Positions 23,673 to 35,045 of a DNA stretch of 64,000 nt are shown one piece after another. The position numbers and the translations under genes were made by a program. The stretch spans positions 2,481,879-2,545,878 of the forward strand of contig JABACO010000004.1 in NCBI GenBank assembly GCA_013339895.1, in the 5' to 3' direction. The notes under the pieces were generated by a model. That model worked only from the letters and a program-made list of their open reading frames with translations. It was not told the DNA's origin and searched no databases. How positions within the stretch are numbered: the first letter of the stretch is position 1; the number at the start of each line of letters is the position of its first letter. This DNA is from Ephydatia muelleri. Taxonomy: Eukaryota > Porifera > Demospongiae > Spongillida > Spongillidae.

Positions 23673-23678
23673 ATTAAA
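23673..23678 (+). terminator. Polyadenylation signal ATTAAA
   Basis: ATTAAA in GATTGGTATTAAAG, about 85 bases after the stop. The same context follows the stop of copies 1, 3, 4 and 5, which suggests a conserved 3' end. Confidence 0.5.
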
Positions 23679-23934
23679 GTTTTTATGGTCAACCGTAATG
23701 AGAAAAGTGCAGCTTCTATGTTGTAAGTCAGTTACACTATTCAATGAATGTTGTAAATCAATATAATTATCTACTTTTCCTCCATATGTGATATTGATTT
23801 CTGAAACGAAATTGGGCAACTATGTTAAGTTGTGTTAGTAGGGGTTGGAATACATGGCTTGTTCATTGACACTCTTAGACTGTGCATTTGGATGATCTGT
23901 GTTATTCTCTGAACAATTTGAGTGACTGATGGGA

Positions 23935-24262
23935 GGTGGGTGGGGCCACTATAGAAGCATACGAGGATGACACCTTGTCCTCGACTCAGAAGATGAAAAG
24001 AAAATGGAGAAGGCTACGAGAACTGTAGAAGAGAAGATGGCCAAGAAGCGCAAGATGCACGATGTCAAGGAGGCCACCTGAAATGACACAGCGGTGCCCC
24101 AGCTCCCAACCTACACAGAAACAAAAGCCAGCCTTAACCCCCAAGATGGCAGGTGGCATGGTTCCCAGGCCCACGGGGTCATGTTTTCACTGTGGTGAAC
24201 TGGACCATGATCGTGCCTCCTACCACTTGATTCACTTATCCCCATTAGCTCCATTTACATAG
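23935..24262 (+). pseudogene. Degraded zinc-knuckle (gag-like) segment, copy 2
   Basis: An upstream frame reads EDEKKMEKATRTVEEKMAKK and then stops. A second frame from about 24062 reads through a proline-rich stretch to CFHCGELDHDRASYH and stops at 24260. The CxxCxxxxH core with tyrosine at the expected last cysteine fits a decayed CCHC knuckle, as in the gag proteins of retroelements. It sits at a fixed distance behind the TRIM-NHL gene, so it was probably inserted before the duplications. Confidence 0.5.
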
Positions 24263-25585
24263 TGCATGTACATGATTGTAAAGGTTGTCATATGTGATAC
24301 ATGTATGGAGAGATGGGAGTGACTGAGGGTGTGTATGGACAAAGTATGGATGGTGTCAATGGTCGATGAAATGTGAAAGAGCCAGGAGGTAACTCCTTCC
24401 CATGTGGAGAAGGCTAGGGGCCCGAGAACTTTCTATATAATGCACACTAGTCATTACCATCACTTCCTTTTCCTATTATGAGTCTTGCCCCTCCGTCTCC
24501 CCATCCCTCCCAACTCCTCTTCCCCCTTCCATTACGTCTTCTTGCTGTTCCAGAATGTGACATGCTGTTATTGTGGACAGACAAGGAATGCAAGGTGTTT
24601 GACCATGGCACCATCCTCTCTGTGAAGATGTATGATGGTCTCAAGAACAAAGTTGAAATCCGTGAGTACAGTTTGCATGTATCATAGAGGTGCCATTAAT
24701 TTCTCCCTCCCTCTTGATGTACAAAGTGGCATCATGATCATTTAGGTGCAAGTGTAATGGTTATACCACCATAGACTCCCTTGTGGCTATCACTGACATC
24801 ATAGAAGAGAGTACACTTTATTCCCTGTATAGTGCAATTTGCAAAGTTATAATTTACAACACTTGTTCTGATGATGATGATGATAGTTGTCTTTTCAGGA
24901 ATTGGACCTTACTACCAAAGCATGTGTATTTTGGTCCGGGAATATTACAAGGTGGAAAGCAGCCTGGGGCCTTGATCAGTTACATGAGGGTAAGGGAATT
25001 GCAAATCTGGGTGTGTTCAACAGATTATTCAAGTGACATGCAAGGATGCTGGACACTGCAAATAGCAAGAGATGGTTAATAAAACATGCATGCCTCACTA
25101 GTCTAAACAGTAAACCTTTAACTCATCGGGTTTTGTGACAAGGGTGTGGGGGTGCCATAGGTGGTATAGGGAGGGAGATACAGTGAATTAGACAGCAACT
25201 TGGCTGGTTTCCTCCCACATGGTAATTGTCTGTATAGCACATGAGATGGTTGGTGGTTATATAGAGTTGCACACATTTGGTAGTCAGTCTAAGTGTTTGT
25301 GCACATATTTGGTAGTCAGTCTAAGTGTTTATATTACTATTTGCATTATGTTGTCTTTTGTCAGCACGTCTGCTTCCTTGACAGTGACATAAAAATTTGG
25401 ACGTAGTGGCTGGAGAACAGCTGAAATAGAACTTTGTGTGTTGCGTGTGACTGTTGTAATCTGGTGTGGGAGTTGTGTTTGTAGTTCTATTTCCTGTATT
25501 TAGGTTTTAACCCAGAAGGGTTTTTGGGTAGGGTGTGTGGATCCACCCTCTAAACATAAAAGTGTGTGGCCATCAATCCAAGTGT
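24263..25585. other. No gene seen; module A spacer
   Basis: This block is shared with 56980-58040 (module C) and, inverted, with 14880-15470. It contains CCTCCGTCTCCCCATCCCTC and CAGAATGTGACATGCTGTTA. Reading frames are short and not conserved between copies. 25380-25500 is the spacer before the GT repeat, in the same order as at 41710 and 58840. Confidence 0.6.
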
Positions 25586-25589
25586 CTAT

Positions 25590-25858
25590 GTGTTTGTGTG
25601 TGTGTGTGTGTGTGTGTATGTGTGTGGTGTAAGTGTGTGTGTGTAAGTGTGTGTGTGTATGTGTGACTGTGTGTAAGTGTGTGTGTGTGTAAGTGTGTGC
25701 GTGTGTGTAAGTTTGTGTGTGTGTATGTGTGTAAGTGTGTGTGTAAGTGTGTGTGTGTACATGTGTGTGTAAGTGTGTGTGTAAGTGTCTGTGTGTAAGT
25801 GTGTGTGTGTGTGCATGTGTGTACATGTGTGTGTGTAAGTGTGTGTGTAAGTGTGTAT
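25590..25858. repeat. (GT)n minisatellite with regular TAAG interruptions
   Basis: GTGTGTGTAAGT-type units of variable length. Equivalent tracts sit at the same place in module B (41938-42107) and module C (59076-59170), where they are purer. Confidence 0.9.
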
Positions 25859-26081
25859 GTACAATGAATGTTTAACCAATCTGGAGTTGTACATTAAGAA
25901 CAAATGCAACATGATTAAATGCAAATAACTTTCAAGGCAGTGTAAATCTGATGAAACAACGCCTGTGGTTACTTTAATCAGACGAATACTTCCTTCCTTT
26001 GCTGACCTCTAAGTGTTGTATTATTACTATTTTTTATATAGCATAAAATTACATGTACTGATATTTGGGGTAATAGAGTAA

Positions 26082-26090
26082 TCACGTGAC
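26082..26090. promoter_or_regulatory. TCACGTGAC E-box before LRR copy A
   Basis: A palindromic CACGTG core in the context GTAATCACGTGACACTAAAG. The identical site lies upstream of the other LRR copies at 42303 and 59368. It is close to the E-box/CLEAR type bound by bHLH-Zip factors. Candidate promoter element. Confidence 0.45.
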
Positions 26091-26145
26091 ACTAAAGTTG
26101 GACTTAGATGATTATCGTCTCCCGCCCCCACACGATCTTCATATC

Positions 26146-27098
26146 CGGAAGTTGCGATCAATACAGGACCTGTGGACGCTCGAGAAGCGGAGGCTTACGG
26201 AAGGAATGGACGTTAACTATTTATGGAACCAGGTGGTGGCGGTAAAGAGCGTCTCCCTTTACGGATTAGATTTCGTTCATTTCTACGATATACAGCCTCC
26301 GAAGTGTAAGGCTAATTTTAACCATTCCATTGGCGGCAAGGATATTTGTTTTCAAAGGCTGTGGAAAGATCTTGAAAATTTTAGCCAACGCAGAGACATG
26401 CTGCAACCCATCCACGTCTGGTTGTTCTCCACACCTTCGGGAGGGATGAAAGACGTGCCGCCCGAATTCATGCTGACCGATACCCAACCTCGACTCTACA
26501 TTGTACAAATGGCCTTGAAACTTGTGGTGGATTGCGGATATCTACCGTCCTTCTTATCCTACGGTCCATTGATAGACGTCCTTCAATCTAAGGAGAACGT
26601 CGAGATTATGAAGCACTTGACGAGTCAAGCTAGTGATAGGGGTGAATGCACCGTGTGAAAAAATGAACGATGAGTAGTTCGAAAGGGTTCTGTCAAATTC
26701 AATGCCAACTTTAAAATTGAGCTTGCATTATGACACGCTGTCTAATATTCACGATCACGTACTAAAGTGTGGGGCGAGGAAGAAACTAGATGAGCTAATA
26801 ATTCGTCTTAAGGATGAAGAAAAGACAACTGGAAGTGACGAATTGACTACCTTCACTACCAGAGTCCTTCAATCGCATTCCAGTCATCTTCGACTCTTGG
26901 AAATAACCAGTTTGCATCCTTCTTACATGCCTGGGTATGTCAGGAGGAGCTGTAACTTCAATATCTTTTGCTTCTTCTCTGTTGTGGTTCCTACAACAGC
27001 CAAACTTCTCATGCCTAAAGTTGTCAGGTGTAATCAGCACCAGAGTGGGAAACCCCTTCATTTTTACCTTCCTTTCAACACCATGTACCTCCCAAGTT
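26146..27098 (+). pseudogene. LRR/VHL-box gene, truncated copy A
   Basis: Closely similar to 42426-44301, but broken. About 190 bp are deleted right after CAATACAG, which removes the BC-box and Cul2-box region, so the body restarts at DLWTLEKRR. A 4-bp CTAG insertion lies near 26628 and a Trp codon has become TAG near 26674. A further small insertion lies near 26930. Homology stops at ACCTCCCAA (27098), where the hAT-related sequence begins; the 3' third of the gene is missing and does not reappear beyond the element. Confidence 0.85.
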
Positions 27099-27105
27099 GA
27101 GGGAT

Positions 27106-27290
27106 AGTTAAGGGTTTTTAACAGTAGTTAAGTTCAAGTTAACTACAAATGTTCTTTTTTCTTGTGCATTTAAGTTAAATAAATTCATTACCTTATCCAT
27201 ATTGTTTCAGTTAAGTTATAGTTAACTACACTATAGTTTTAGCCATAACCCAGTTAAATTAAGTTGACAATTTAGTTAAATGGTCACATG
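27106..27290. repeat. Cluster of AGTTAA subterminal motifs
   Basis: At least eight AGTTAA/AGTTAAC/AAGTTAA motifs within 185 bp, partly as inverted pairs (AAGTTAACTAC). Clustered short motifs near the ends are typical transposase binding sites in hAT elements. Confidence 0.5.
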
Positions 27291-27346
27291 AAGAGGTAGT
27301 TTGTCTTTATAGTTTAAATAGTTCTGTATTATATTTTATCATCACT

Positions 27347-29707
27347 TCACGCTCTAGCTGGTGGTCTTCGAATTCTATTTCTTCTGCTTCTGCTTGCATA
27401 GCCTGCTCTAGAAAACACACGCTCAGTTGGTGCAGAGCTGGCTGGAATAACTAAGATATCGACTGCTATTTTAGAAAGGAGAGGAAACTGCTCTTTTCTT
27501 TTTATCCAAAATTCTAGTGGATCACATTCCTTACTCAACCTTGGTATCATCTGATATGACTCCAGTTCTGAGTCAAGTGGATTGGGCTGCTGTCTTTCCT
27601 GGATCAACATATCTTCCTTCGACAATAGTTCCTCAAGGTAAGTACGCTTTGCAGGTGGCTCTGCCTCTTCTGACTCTAATAAATAGAAAATTATTGTGCA
27701 TGTAACAGATAATGGACTGTTACAATACCTCTGTTCATTATTGGTTCAGGGAGATCATTTTCATCCATTCGAATGCCATAATTTTGTCGCACATTGTCCA
27801 TTGCCACATCCATCAGGTTGAGCACTCGCAGAATGCTGCGAAATCTGGGATCCAGGTATGTGGCAATACTGTAGATTGGTTGAAGTATATCAGCAATTAA
27901 CTGTCGAGCAGCAGTAACTGTTCCTTTAGTGAAAGATACATGTCATGGTTAAATTAATTTCAAAGTGCAATTATTGTACCTTGGGCTGTTGAGACTGTTT
28001 GCTCCAAATGATGTCGCAGCTCTACAATAGCTACCAGCACTGATGATAATGTTGTGCAATCTTCAGCTTCCAGTTGATGAGTAAAATCACTGCACGGCTT
28101 CATCATGTCACAGTACCTTAGCTAAAATATACCACTACACCAATTGTGGTCACTTAGCTCACCTTTGTAGGGATTGATACTCTCGTATGGTGAGCTCTTG
28201 AGCTTCTAAATCTGGAAGCTCTTGCAAGACGTCATGCACTGCATCTTTCAAGGAGAGCAGGCGCTGGAACATTAGGTAAAGGGAAATCCAACGTGTTACA
28301 GTGAAACTGAAAAGGACTTTCCCAGTTTTGTCCCTAAGCATGTGGGTTGCCTTGTGGCTGATCGAAACTTAAAACACAGAGCTTTTGCTTTCTGTCACAC
28401 CTGCAGGAAGTTGGCATCATATAAATATGGCATGCATTGTTAATCATGAAAAACTTACTGCAGCACCCAAATTGGCTTTGTCTATGTCCCTGACAGCACA
28501 TTGCAGGAGGTGACAGAAGCAAGGCAAACGCTTTATATGTTCAAATGCTGAATCGATGTCTCTCTCTGAAGCATTGTAGTCATCTTCTTCATCATCAATC
28601 TGTTCCTCAAGCTCAGAGAAGGTCATTCTCTAGATGAATACAACTTCTATCCTTGCATTTGCAAATTATGGCAAAAAAAGGATTAACTCTTTCATCATCA
28701 CAACTTGCATCATATTCCTCTTTAGTGTGCGCGCATGTGCAGCCAGTTATGTTGCCTCCTTAAAAGATTTCACAATATTACCCCCATTGTCAGTAACAAC
28801 ATATGATACATGATTGTACTGCAGCAAAATTTCATAAAAGGCATCATATATAGCTTTGCCTGTGTGGGCCGGTGTTTCAATGGCTTGACAGCCAAACATG
28901 CCTTTTTTTTTGTCTATGACTTTCTGTCAAACCAATGGGCAGTAAGACCAAAGAAAGAGCTTGTCATACCAATATTAGTCCATATATCGTGATGAATGCT
29001 ATCTTTCCTGCATCTGTAAGCTGTGCATTCAAAATAGACTTTACATCTACAAACCTTTTTTCGGCAGCTGCACCGAACTCTTTATGGCATGGTATACAAT
29101 ATAGTGGATCCAACTCCTGCGCAAACTCGTGAAATTCGCTTAAAGTCAACCATTTACATGGGAAGGCTGTTGCAGCAAATCAATTTTACCACCTTTTGGT
29201 AACGAGCGCATGTTTTGTGCTGCTTGTGGCATACTGGCGTTGAAATATAGTACTAATCTTAGCTTGCCCTTTCTCTTCAACTGCCTTTGCAGACTTCGTT
29301 TTTTTTATGCTCTTGAACACACTGGAGAAACATAAATAATCAGTTATGCAAGTATGTAAAGTTAACTTGGAGTGCGCTTCTTTGTTGCACGTATTTAGGT
29401 GATACATTAAAGATGACGGACCAAACCCATGCACAAGCTTGGTTTTACACTTCAGACAGATACAATATTTATCATCAATTGCTTCATAGTGCTTGTACAC
29501 AGGGTGCCGTTTCGATTGCCAAGCATTTGAGACAGATTCCACTTTTGTCACCAAGTCAACTGCGGGCATCATCTCCGTTATTATGTTACTGGAACCCAAA
29601 TCAGCTGAAGCACACCAATGATCACCAACCCTGAATGCTGCCATGCATGAATACAAGGACCTGGGCAACCTGAAGTCAAGCTGTTCTACAGCCGTAAGAG
29701 GTTGCAA
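27347..29707 (-). pseudogene. hAT transposase with BED zinc finger
   Basis: Minus-strand pieces in family order. BED-type finger in 29707-29186 (SNAWQSKRHPVYKHYE, then CICLKCKTKL and HLNTCN). Core region 29149-28900, with a DIWTNIGM segment followed by FFGLTAHWFD. A VVTDNGGNIVKSF segment near 28800 holds the expected catalytic aspartate. CFCHLLQCAVRDI near 28520, TRWISLYLMFQRLL near 28290, and the C-terminal dimerisation domain at 27625-27347 (DPLEFWIKRKEQFPLLSKIA, then SSAPTERVFS). Stops and frame changes break it between 28650 and 28950, so no full transposase can be read, even allowing for introns. Confidence 0.85.
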
Positions 29708-29983
29708 AGGTTAGCAAAAGATACTAATTCTTGCCTCAAACTTACTTGCACAACGATTGCTATTTTGCGATTAACACTCCAATCCAATGCGCAGGCCACA
29801 AGGGACAAGCAGAACTCTCGAAAATCGCAAGTACAGTGCAGTGAGTGTACATGTATTGCATTATGTACATATACGTCAACAGAGGAACAGAAGATTCCCT
29901 TTGTGTGAAGCGCTGAAGTACACAAACATGCGAACGGCGCACGCACAAAGGGTTTGAAAACAGACAAGAGACTTCATTGATCA

Positions 29984-30272
29984 CAAGTAAATGAAAACAT
30001 TCTCTAACGAGAAAGTTGTTGGTATATAGGATTGACCAATGGTGGTGTAAAAAGCACGGAAGCAAGAGTGACAGAAATTTGACTGAAAAAGGCCGATATT
30101 TAGCCCATTACTCAGGCATATACTGTTACAACGTTAGTGTGCTAAATATAGGCCTATTTCAATTTTCCAGTCAAATTTCTGTCACTCTTGTTTTCTGCTT
30201 TTTACACCACCATTGGTCAATCCTATATACCAACAACTTTCTCGTTAGAGAATGTCTTTATTTACTTGTTTC
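29984..30272. mobile_element. Palindromic MITE with about 90-bp near-perfect arms
   Basis: The left arm starts ACAAGTAAATGAAAACATTC and runs through TTGTTGGTATATAGGATTGA to ACAGAAATTTGACTG. The right arm, 30168-30272, is its inverse with few mismatches. Weaker inverse pairing continues inward (GGCCGATATTTAGC versus GCTAAATATAGGCC). No protein is encoded. It abuts the 5' end of the hAT transposase. Confidence 0.8.
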
Positions 30273-30409
30273 ATTAGTTTTTTCCTCTGTCGTAGTAGCG
30301 CGCCTTTAAATGTTATCACAAACTCATTTTCATTTTCGAAGGGAGGGAGGTTAAAAAATTTAATAATTGAAATTATAAGTATATGAGTTTTTTAATGTAC
30401 TGTACGGTT

Positions 30410-30622
30410 CCCCTGGCTTGTCCTCATCCTCTCCCCCAGCCTCGTCTCTGACCTCGGCAGCCTGGTTCAGGCCATGGGAGCCATGCGGGTGGTGGCGGCA
30501 GCGGCCAGGGTGGCAGCAGGCGAAGTGGTGGTGGGGGCACTGGTGCCAATATTGTTGTGGTGCTCCTGCTGCTTCTGCTGCGCTGCTGGCGGTGTGGGCA
30601 GCGCTGCTGCTACTGCTGCTAC

Positions 30623-30654
<32 letters not shown>

Positions 30655-30960
30655 GTGGCGGTGAGGGCAGCTCTGCTGCTGCTGCTGGTGGCGGTGGGGG
30701 CAGCTCTGCTGCTGCTGGTGGCGGTGGGGGCAGCGCTGCTGCTACTGCTGCTGCTGCTGCTGGTGGCGGTGAGGGCAGCTCTGCTGCTGGTGGCAGTGAG
30801 GGCAGCTCTGGTGCTGGTGGCGGTGGGGGCAGCGCTGCTACTGCTGGCGGCGGACGGTAGGGTGGCAGCACTGAATCTGACAGAGAGTATAGAAACAAAG
30901 TGCGAAGGATTTAGTTTTTACCTTTTCGTTCTCAGCAAGCAAAGTGCACTTTTTGGCAGG
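30410..30960. repeat. (GCT)n-based GC-rich minisatellite
   Basis: From 30600 to 30860 the plus strand alternates CTGCTGCTG runs with GGTGGCGGTGGGGGCAGC. Open frames on both strands (poly-Leu/Val/Ala on plus, poly-Pro/Ala on minus) arise from the repeat. The flank 30470-30560 is glycine-rich in one frame. A real low-complexity exon cannot be excluded but nothing supports it. Confidence 0.7.
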
Positions 30961-31087
30961 TGAGTCGCTTTTATACATGAAAAGCCTTTACATGTGTGCG
31001 GCTGTGCTATAATTCTATTGGTCCAATTTCATTGGTACATCACCAATTGGTCTACATATTCATGACCTCACAGATAAGGGGGAGTGG

Positions 31088-31232
<145 letters not shown>

Positions 31233-31289
31233 GCCAGCTGTGCTAAAATTCTATTGGTCCAATTTTATTTCTATTCACTGGATTGGTCT

Positions 31290-31820
31290 GCATAACTCAT
31301 GACCCCCCAAAGGTGCCATTGTGCTGAAAATTGGAGGAAGTTGTTCATGCTCCAAATTAAAAAAGGTGTTAACAATGTTTACATAGGAATGAATGGACAT
31401 TTGGAACAGTGACTTTGTCCTCAACACAAATCACTAGTGAGCTTGCAACACTCATTCACTCATTTGTACACTTCTATTTCAAGGGGTGCATAGTATCCTT
31501 ATCTCTGTCCCCTATCTCCTCTGCCACTACACACCTACCATTGAGGTCTACTGCTCAACCCTAGCAAATGCAATTAAATTCATACACAGTTGCAGGCGGG
31601 CTACCGTTGTACATCAGATAAGGAAGCCTTTTTGTACATCAGATTAAGGATGACACCCCAATATTCAATAGACAGGTCACAAAGGACAGTACACAACAGT
31701 TGGGTCACCATGCATGCTTTACATGTAAAGTGAATGGTTTTGTGCAGATCCCTTACATGCGTGCTGTACACATGTTGCATGCACATCTTCCTATAGCTTT
31801 TTAATGCTAGTGCAATCAGA
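31290..31820. other. No gene seen
   Basis: Mixed-composition sequence with short frames only. A TTTTTGTACATCAGAT motif is repeated at 31610 and 31630. Confidence 0.5.
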
Positions 31821-31822
31821 GA

Positions 31823-32210
31823 CTATATATTATCTCTGGTGCAATACAACATGCCATGACATAGTTCGGTGACCCCTGCGATACCGCTTCCTCTCGGTAG
31901 CACGTTTAGCCAATCGGACAGCGGGGTCATTCCAATACCGATTCCTTTCAGATGCCTTAATGGCAGCTGAATTGTCCTCGTATTTCTGCCTTTTAGCAGC
32001 GCGGTTCTCCTCGACGTCCTCTTGATATCGCTGCCTTTTAGCAGCACGGTTCTCCTCGAGGTCCTCTTTATATCGCTGCCTTTTAGTAATTGGGCGTTGC
32101 CCGACCTTCGCGTAACGGTATTGGCGGAAGGTACCAAACCCGCACAGTTTTTGTACAGGCTGCAACGGGGATTGCAGTCCAATCAGAATGCAGCATTGCG
32201 ATGCGGGCAA
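31823..32210 (-). CDS. KRQRY-repeat basic protein, transposon-type
   Basis: A 126-codon minus-strand frame with four to five repeats of about 16 residues built on KRQRYxEDxEENRAA. The later units diverge to ASERNRYWNDP and ATERKRYRR. Similar highly charged repeats occur at the N-termini of large transposon-encoded proteins of sponges and cnidarians; that link is from memory and weak. It starts head to head with the RecQ-like fragment about 75 bp away. The region after 31850 has no downstream domain, so it is probably a remnant. Confidence 0.4.
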
Positions 32211-32285
32211 TTATCTCCTAATCAACAAACACAAGTGTTTATTCATTCAATGTACAGCATTTGCAAGAGAGTTGAATAGTAGCTA

Positions 32286-32711
32286 GTGCAGTGTGTGATC
32301 GAGGCGGCCATGGAACTAGGCTACTCTTCAATGAAGCCTGAACAGGTCGAAGTAGCTGTGGCTCTAATTGAAGGCAGGGACGTATTTGCTATTCTGCACA
32401 CGGGTTTTGGTAAAAGCCTCTGTTATGCTTGCTTGCCAGTGGCGTTTGATAAATGTCAGAAGAAAGAGCGGGGCTATTCCATTGTCGTTGTAGTTTCCCC
32501 TCTAGTGGCCATTATGAAAGACCAGGAAATGGATGCTTTATTTATAAAACATTTAATCTTTAAAACAGGTTTCTACCTATTCCATTAAAGACCTAAAAAC
32601 AACCTACATGTATGTCTCTCAGTCTGGTGAGGTTACTGACAAGTCAGTTCTTGATGAAGTCTCACAGGGAAAATTTCCAGTTGTACATCTAGTGTTAAAT
32701 CAGTAGCCCAG
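32286..32711 (+). pseudogene. RecQ-like DNA helicase fragment
   Basis: Reads MKPEQVEVAVALIEGRDVF, then Walker A HTGFGKSLCYACLP and motif Ia VVVVSPLVAIMKDQ. These are the Q-like motif and the first helicase motifs of RecQ (family: PTGxGKSLCYQLP, SPLxxLMxDQ). After MDALF the frame fails. A second frame from about 32567 resumes with VSTYSIKDLK, then VSQSGEVTDKSVLDEVSQGK and FPVV, and stops at about 32703, before the DExH box. Only the first quarter of a helicase is present, so it is dead or a captured fragment. Confidence 0.7.
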
Positions 32712-32946
32712 GTAAGCATTTAACATACATCTCCTATTACTGTTGCCTTTTACTTTTACTCATTTTATCAGCCCCACCAGTTGATAGCAATTTTAGGTAG
32801 GGAGAGGATTAAAATGTTATTCATCTGAGAATGGACGACAATATCACAGCCTAAAGTTTAGAGGAATTTTTTAACGTACAGGTAAGCTACTATACAGGTT
32901 GTTTGGGTGCAGACACCACTGATCTATCTATAACAGCTAACTACAA

Positions 32947-33513
32947 TTAAATCTTTGAACGCCAAGTGCGTATATGCATGCATGCACACACAACCATTAC
33001 ACCATTCATGGAGATAATGCGTGCAAAAATGTGTTGATCAGTCACAACTTTATGATGCATGTAAATGCTTGCTGCACTTGTAACCTTATAAGTATAATTA
33101 TGTTTCCTCTCACACTGGCTAAAGAACCCCATTATTCAGATCACCTCACTTGACTTCACTAATGCATCACTACAATACTCCAAGAACAAGAATGTGTAGC
33201 CCAGATCAGTGTAGTGCATCATACCTGTTCACTCCCCTCCCCTCCCCCCCCTCCCCCCAACCTTTTGCCAGTTCGTATTATGGGTTGTTGCAACAAAAGG
33301 TGCAGTGGGTTATAATGGACACACAAAATGTGCTTACACCAGGACCACATATTTGTATGACTAGTTATGGGGTTACATGCATGTCAGTATTGCACTTGCA
33401 TGCATATTCAGAGTGATTTTGATCAACACAACATAACACACAGCACTGCATGAATGGTGAGGCAGATAATTTTCGAATGTATGTATATATGCACTTGGCG
33501 TTCAAAGAGTTAA
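32947..33513. mobile_element. TTAA-flanked MITE, piggyBac-like ends (copy 2)
   Basis: The left end TTAAATCTTTGAACGCCAAG and the right end, the inverse of TTAACTCTTTGAACGCCAAG, match over about 24 bp with one difference. TTAA lies at both edges. 567 bp, non-coding, with a poly-C tract near 33240. The interior is shared with 346-847. Confidence 0.75.
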
Positions 33514-34239
33514 TGACCCATAAGGAATTCTTGCTGGTAAAAGTATCTCAAAACCTTTCAGTACTACCTCTATAAACAGCACTTATTTGAGATTAAAACG
33601 CTAAATGGTTACAGCATTGAAATTTTGACTCGGATGATCGATAGAGCCGTCGACGTAGTATATATAGCGCTTTTAATATAATAATTTATGCTCAAGTACC
33701 ACGATTTCAACTGTATACAGAAACTTTGCCCCCTCCCAATTGTGATTGTCTCTGATAAGTACAGCTGTGCACCTTTAGTAGTAAGTCTAACTGTGTGTGC
33801 ACATGTTACAAACCATTCTGATCGTGTTTGTTTGTCCTACTCAAATGTCACCACTTCTGCCATGCCATGCTGAATGACATTTTGCACAGGGCACTGTCCT
33901 CAGCCATAGTTTCTTCTCGGCTTGAACCCACTGGTCTTGATCATGCAGATGGTAAGCATCCCGATAGTATCACCATAGATTAGTATATAATCTATGGTAT
34001 CACCAAGGTTCCTCGGTCAAATAGCAGATTATTGGTTTGGGGTGCAATCTGTGTACCAAAGTTTGCCCCTTTCCATTTATCCAGCTCATCCTCTCAACTT
34101 TTCTTTTACCTTCAACACCCTCTTCCATGAGTTTAATATCATTGACAGCGATTGAATCGCTTCAATTTTATTTCCTATTCAAGTTATTCATGTAAATACT
34201 TGGACTAACCAACAATAAACTTATTCATCGGTAGCTATA
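33514..34239. other. No gene seen; short hairpin near 33968
   Basis: Unremarkable AT-rich sequence. ATCACCATAGATTA and TAATCTATGGTATCACC around 33968-34002 form a small inverted repeat. Confidence 0.5.
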
Positions 34240-35045
34240 ATAGCCTTTACTGGCTAACCGCGCTCAATTGTATCCAGCTTATAGATTTATCTGACAGTCA
34301 AAAGCTCAACACATGGAAACATCAGATCCAAAGAACAGGTAAATATTTGTAAAGGGGGACTGAGGGAGGAAGGATTGGTGTCAAATATAGACCTCGTGTT
34401 TCTCAAAGAGGCGTGCACATTTCAGTTGCGTTAGAAGGGTTTTGAATACTGTTCATGCGACTTGTCCTGGTGTGTCATTAGGCGGTGCATTTGTGTCATG
34501 GAAGTAATTGTCTAAACCACTCGAACATTGCATGGCACGCCCACCGATTGACGAGGAAACCAAAGGGAGGTGGGCATAAAGCGCAGAGGCGGTAAAGTTA
34601 CATGCGCGACGCGACATACCATCTGCATGCTGGGCGGCGTGGTTGACGCCACTGTACTCACATGTGATGGATCGACTCGTACATCCGTTGCATGCTCTGT
34701 GAGAGTTATACATGTATGCTGTATTAGCTGCAGGTCACGTGCTCTCATGCTTCGCTCGCCACACCTGCATTCCAGTGTTCATCAGCATATAGGTTCTTTA
34801 TTGTGCATGCATGGGAGTATAGAAAGGTTGTCCTGCTCCCTCCCATGCATTGCTTACAGCACCTCCCCACTTCCCCCCTTAAGTTCCTCATACCCTCACG
34901 ACACTGAATTGGTTTAGTGTTGTTGTGCATGCCTGCAAACACACACACACAGACACATTCATAAACTGACTCCAACTTAAAACAACCAACTACTACTAAA
35001 CGCATAGCTCCTACCAAGCAGAGTGGGGGCCAGAACAGATAATAT
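34240..35045 (+). promoter_or_regulatory. TRIM-NHL upstream module with 26-nt leader exon (module B)
   Basis: Shared with 53535-54030 and 13720-14470. It includes the leader ATG at 34313, whose exon ends at 34338 before GTAAAT, and further conserved sequence (GGGGGACTGAGGGAGGAAGG; CGTGGTTGACGCCACTGTAC). The TRIM-NHL exon of this module starts at 38607, so the implied intron of about 4.3 kb contains the tyrosine-recombinase insertion. Confidence 0.45.

Larger units (their letters stand above)
27099..29960 (-). mobile_element. Decayed hAT-family DNA transposon
   Basis: Spans a BED-finger exon, core transposase and dimerisation region on the minus strand. The left boundary is taken where homology to the LRR gene stops; the right boundary is uncertain. 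The first 190 bp carry many AGTTAA motifs (see separate entry). I could not find matching terminal inverted repeats or a target-site duplication by eye. Confidence 0.6.

Noticed and set aside
25500..25924. His-Thr repeat protein on the minus strand
   Set aside because: Translation of the GT-rich minisatellite; not conserved in the other two modules.
30418..30963. Poly-Leu/Ala membrane-like protein, or Pro-rich protein on the minus strand
   Set aside because: Open in several frames at once through (GCT)n repeats, with no start context or homologous domain.
34513..34917. Overlapping frames of 60-115 codons in the upstream modules
   Set aside because: They differ between the copies at 13.9, 34.6 and 53.9 kb through stops and shifts, so they are not conserved as protein.
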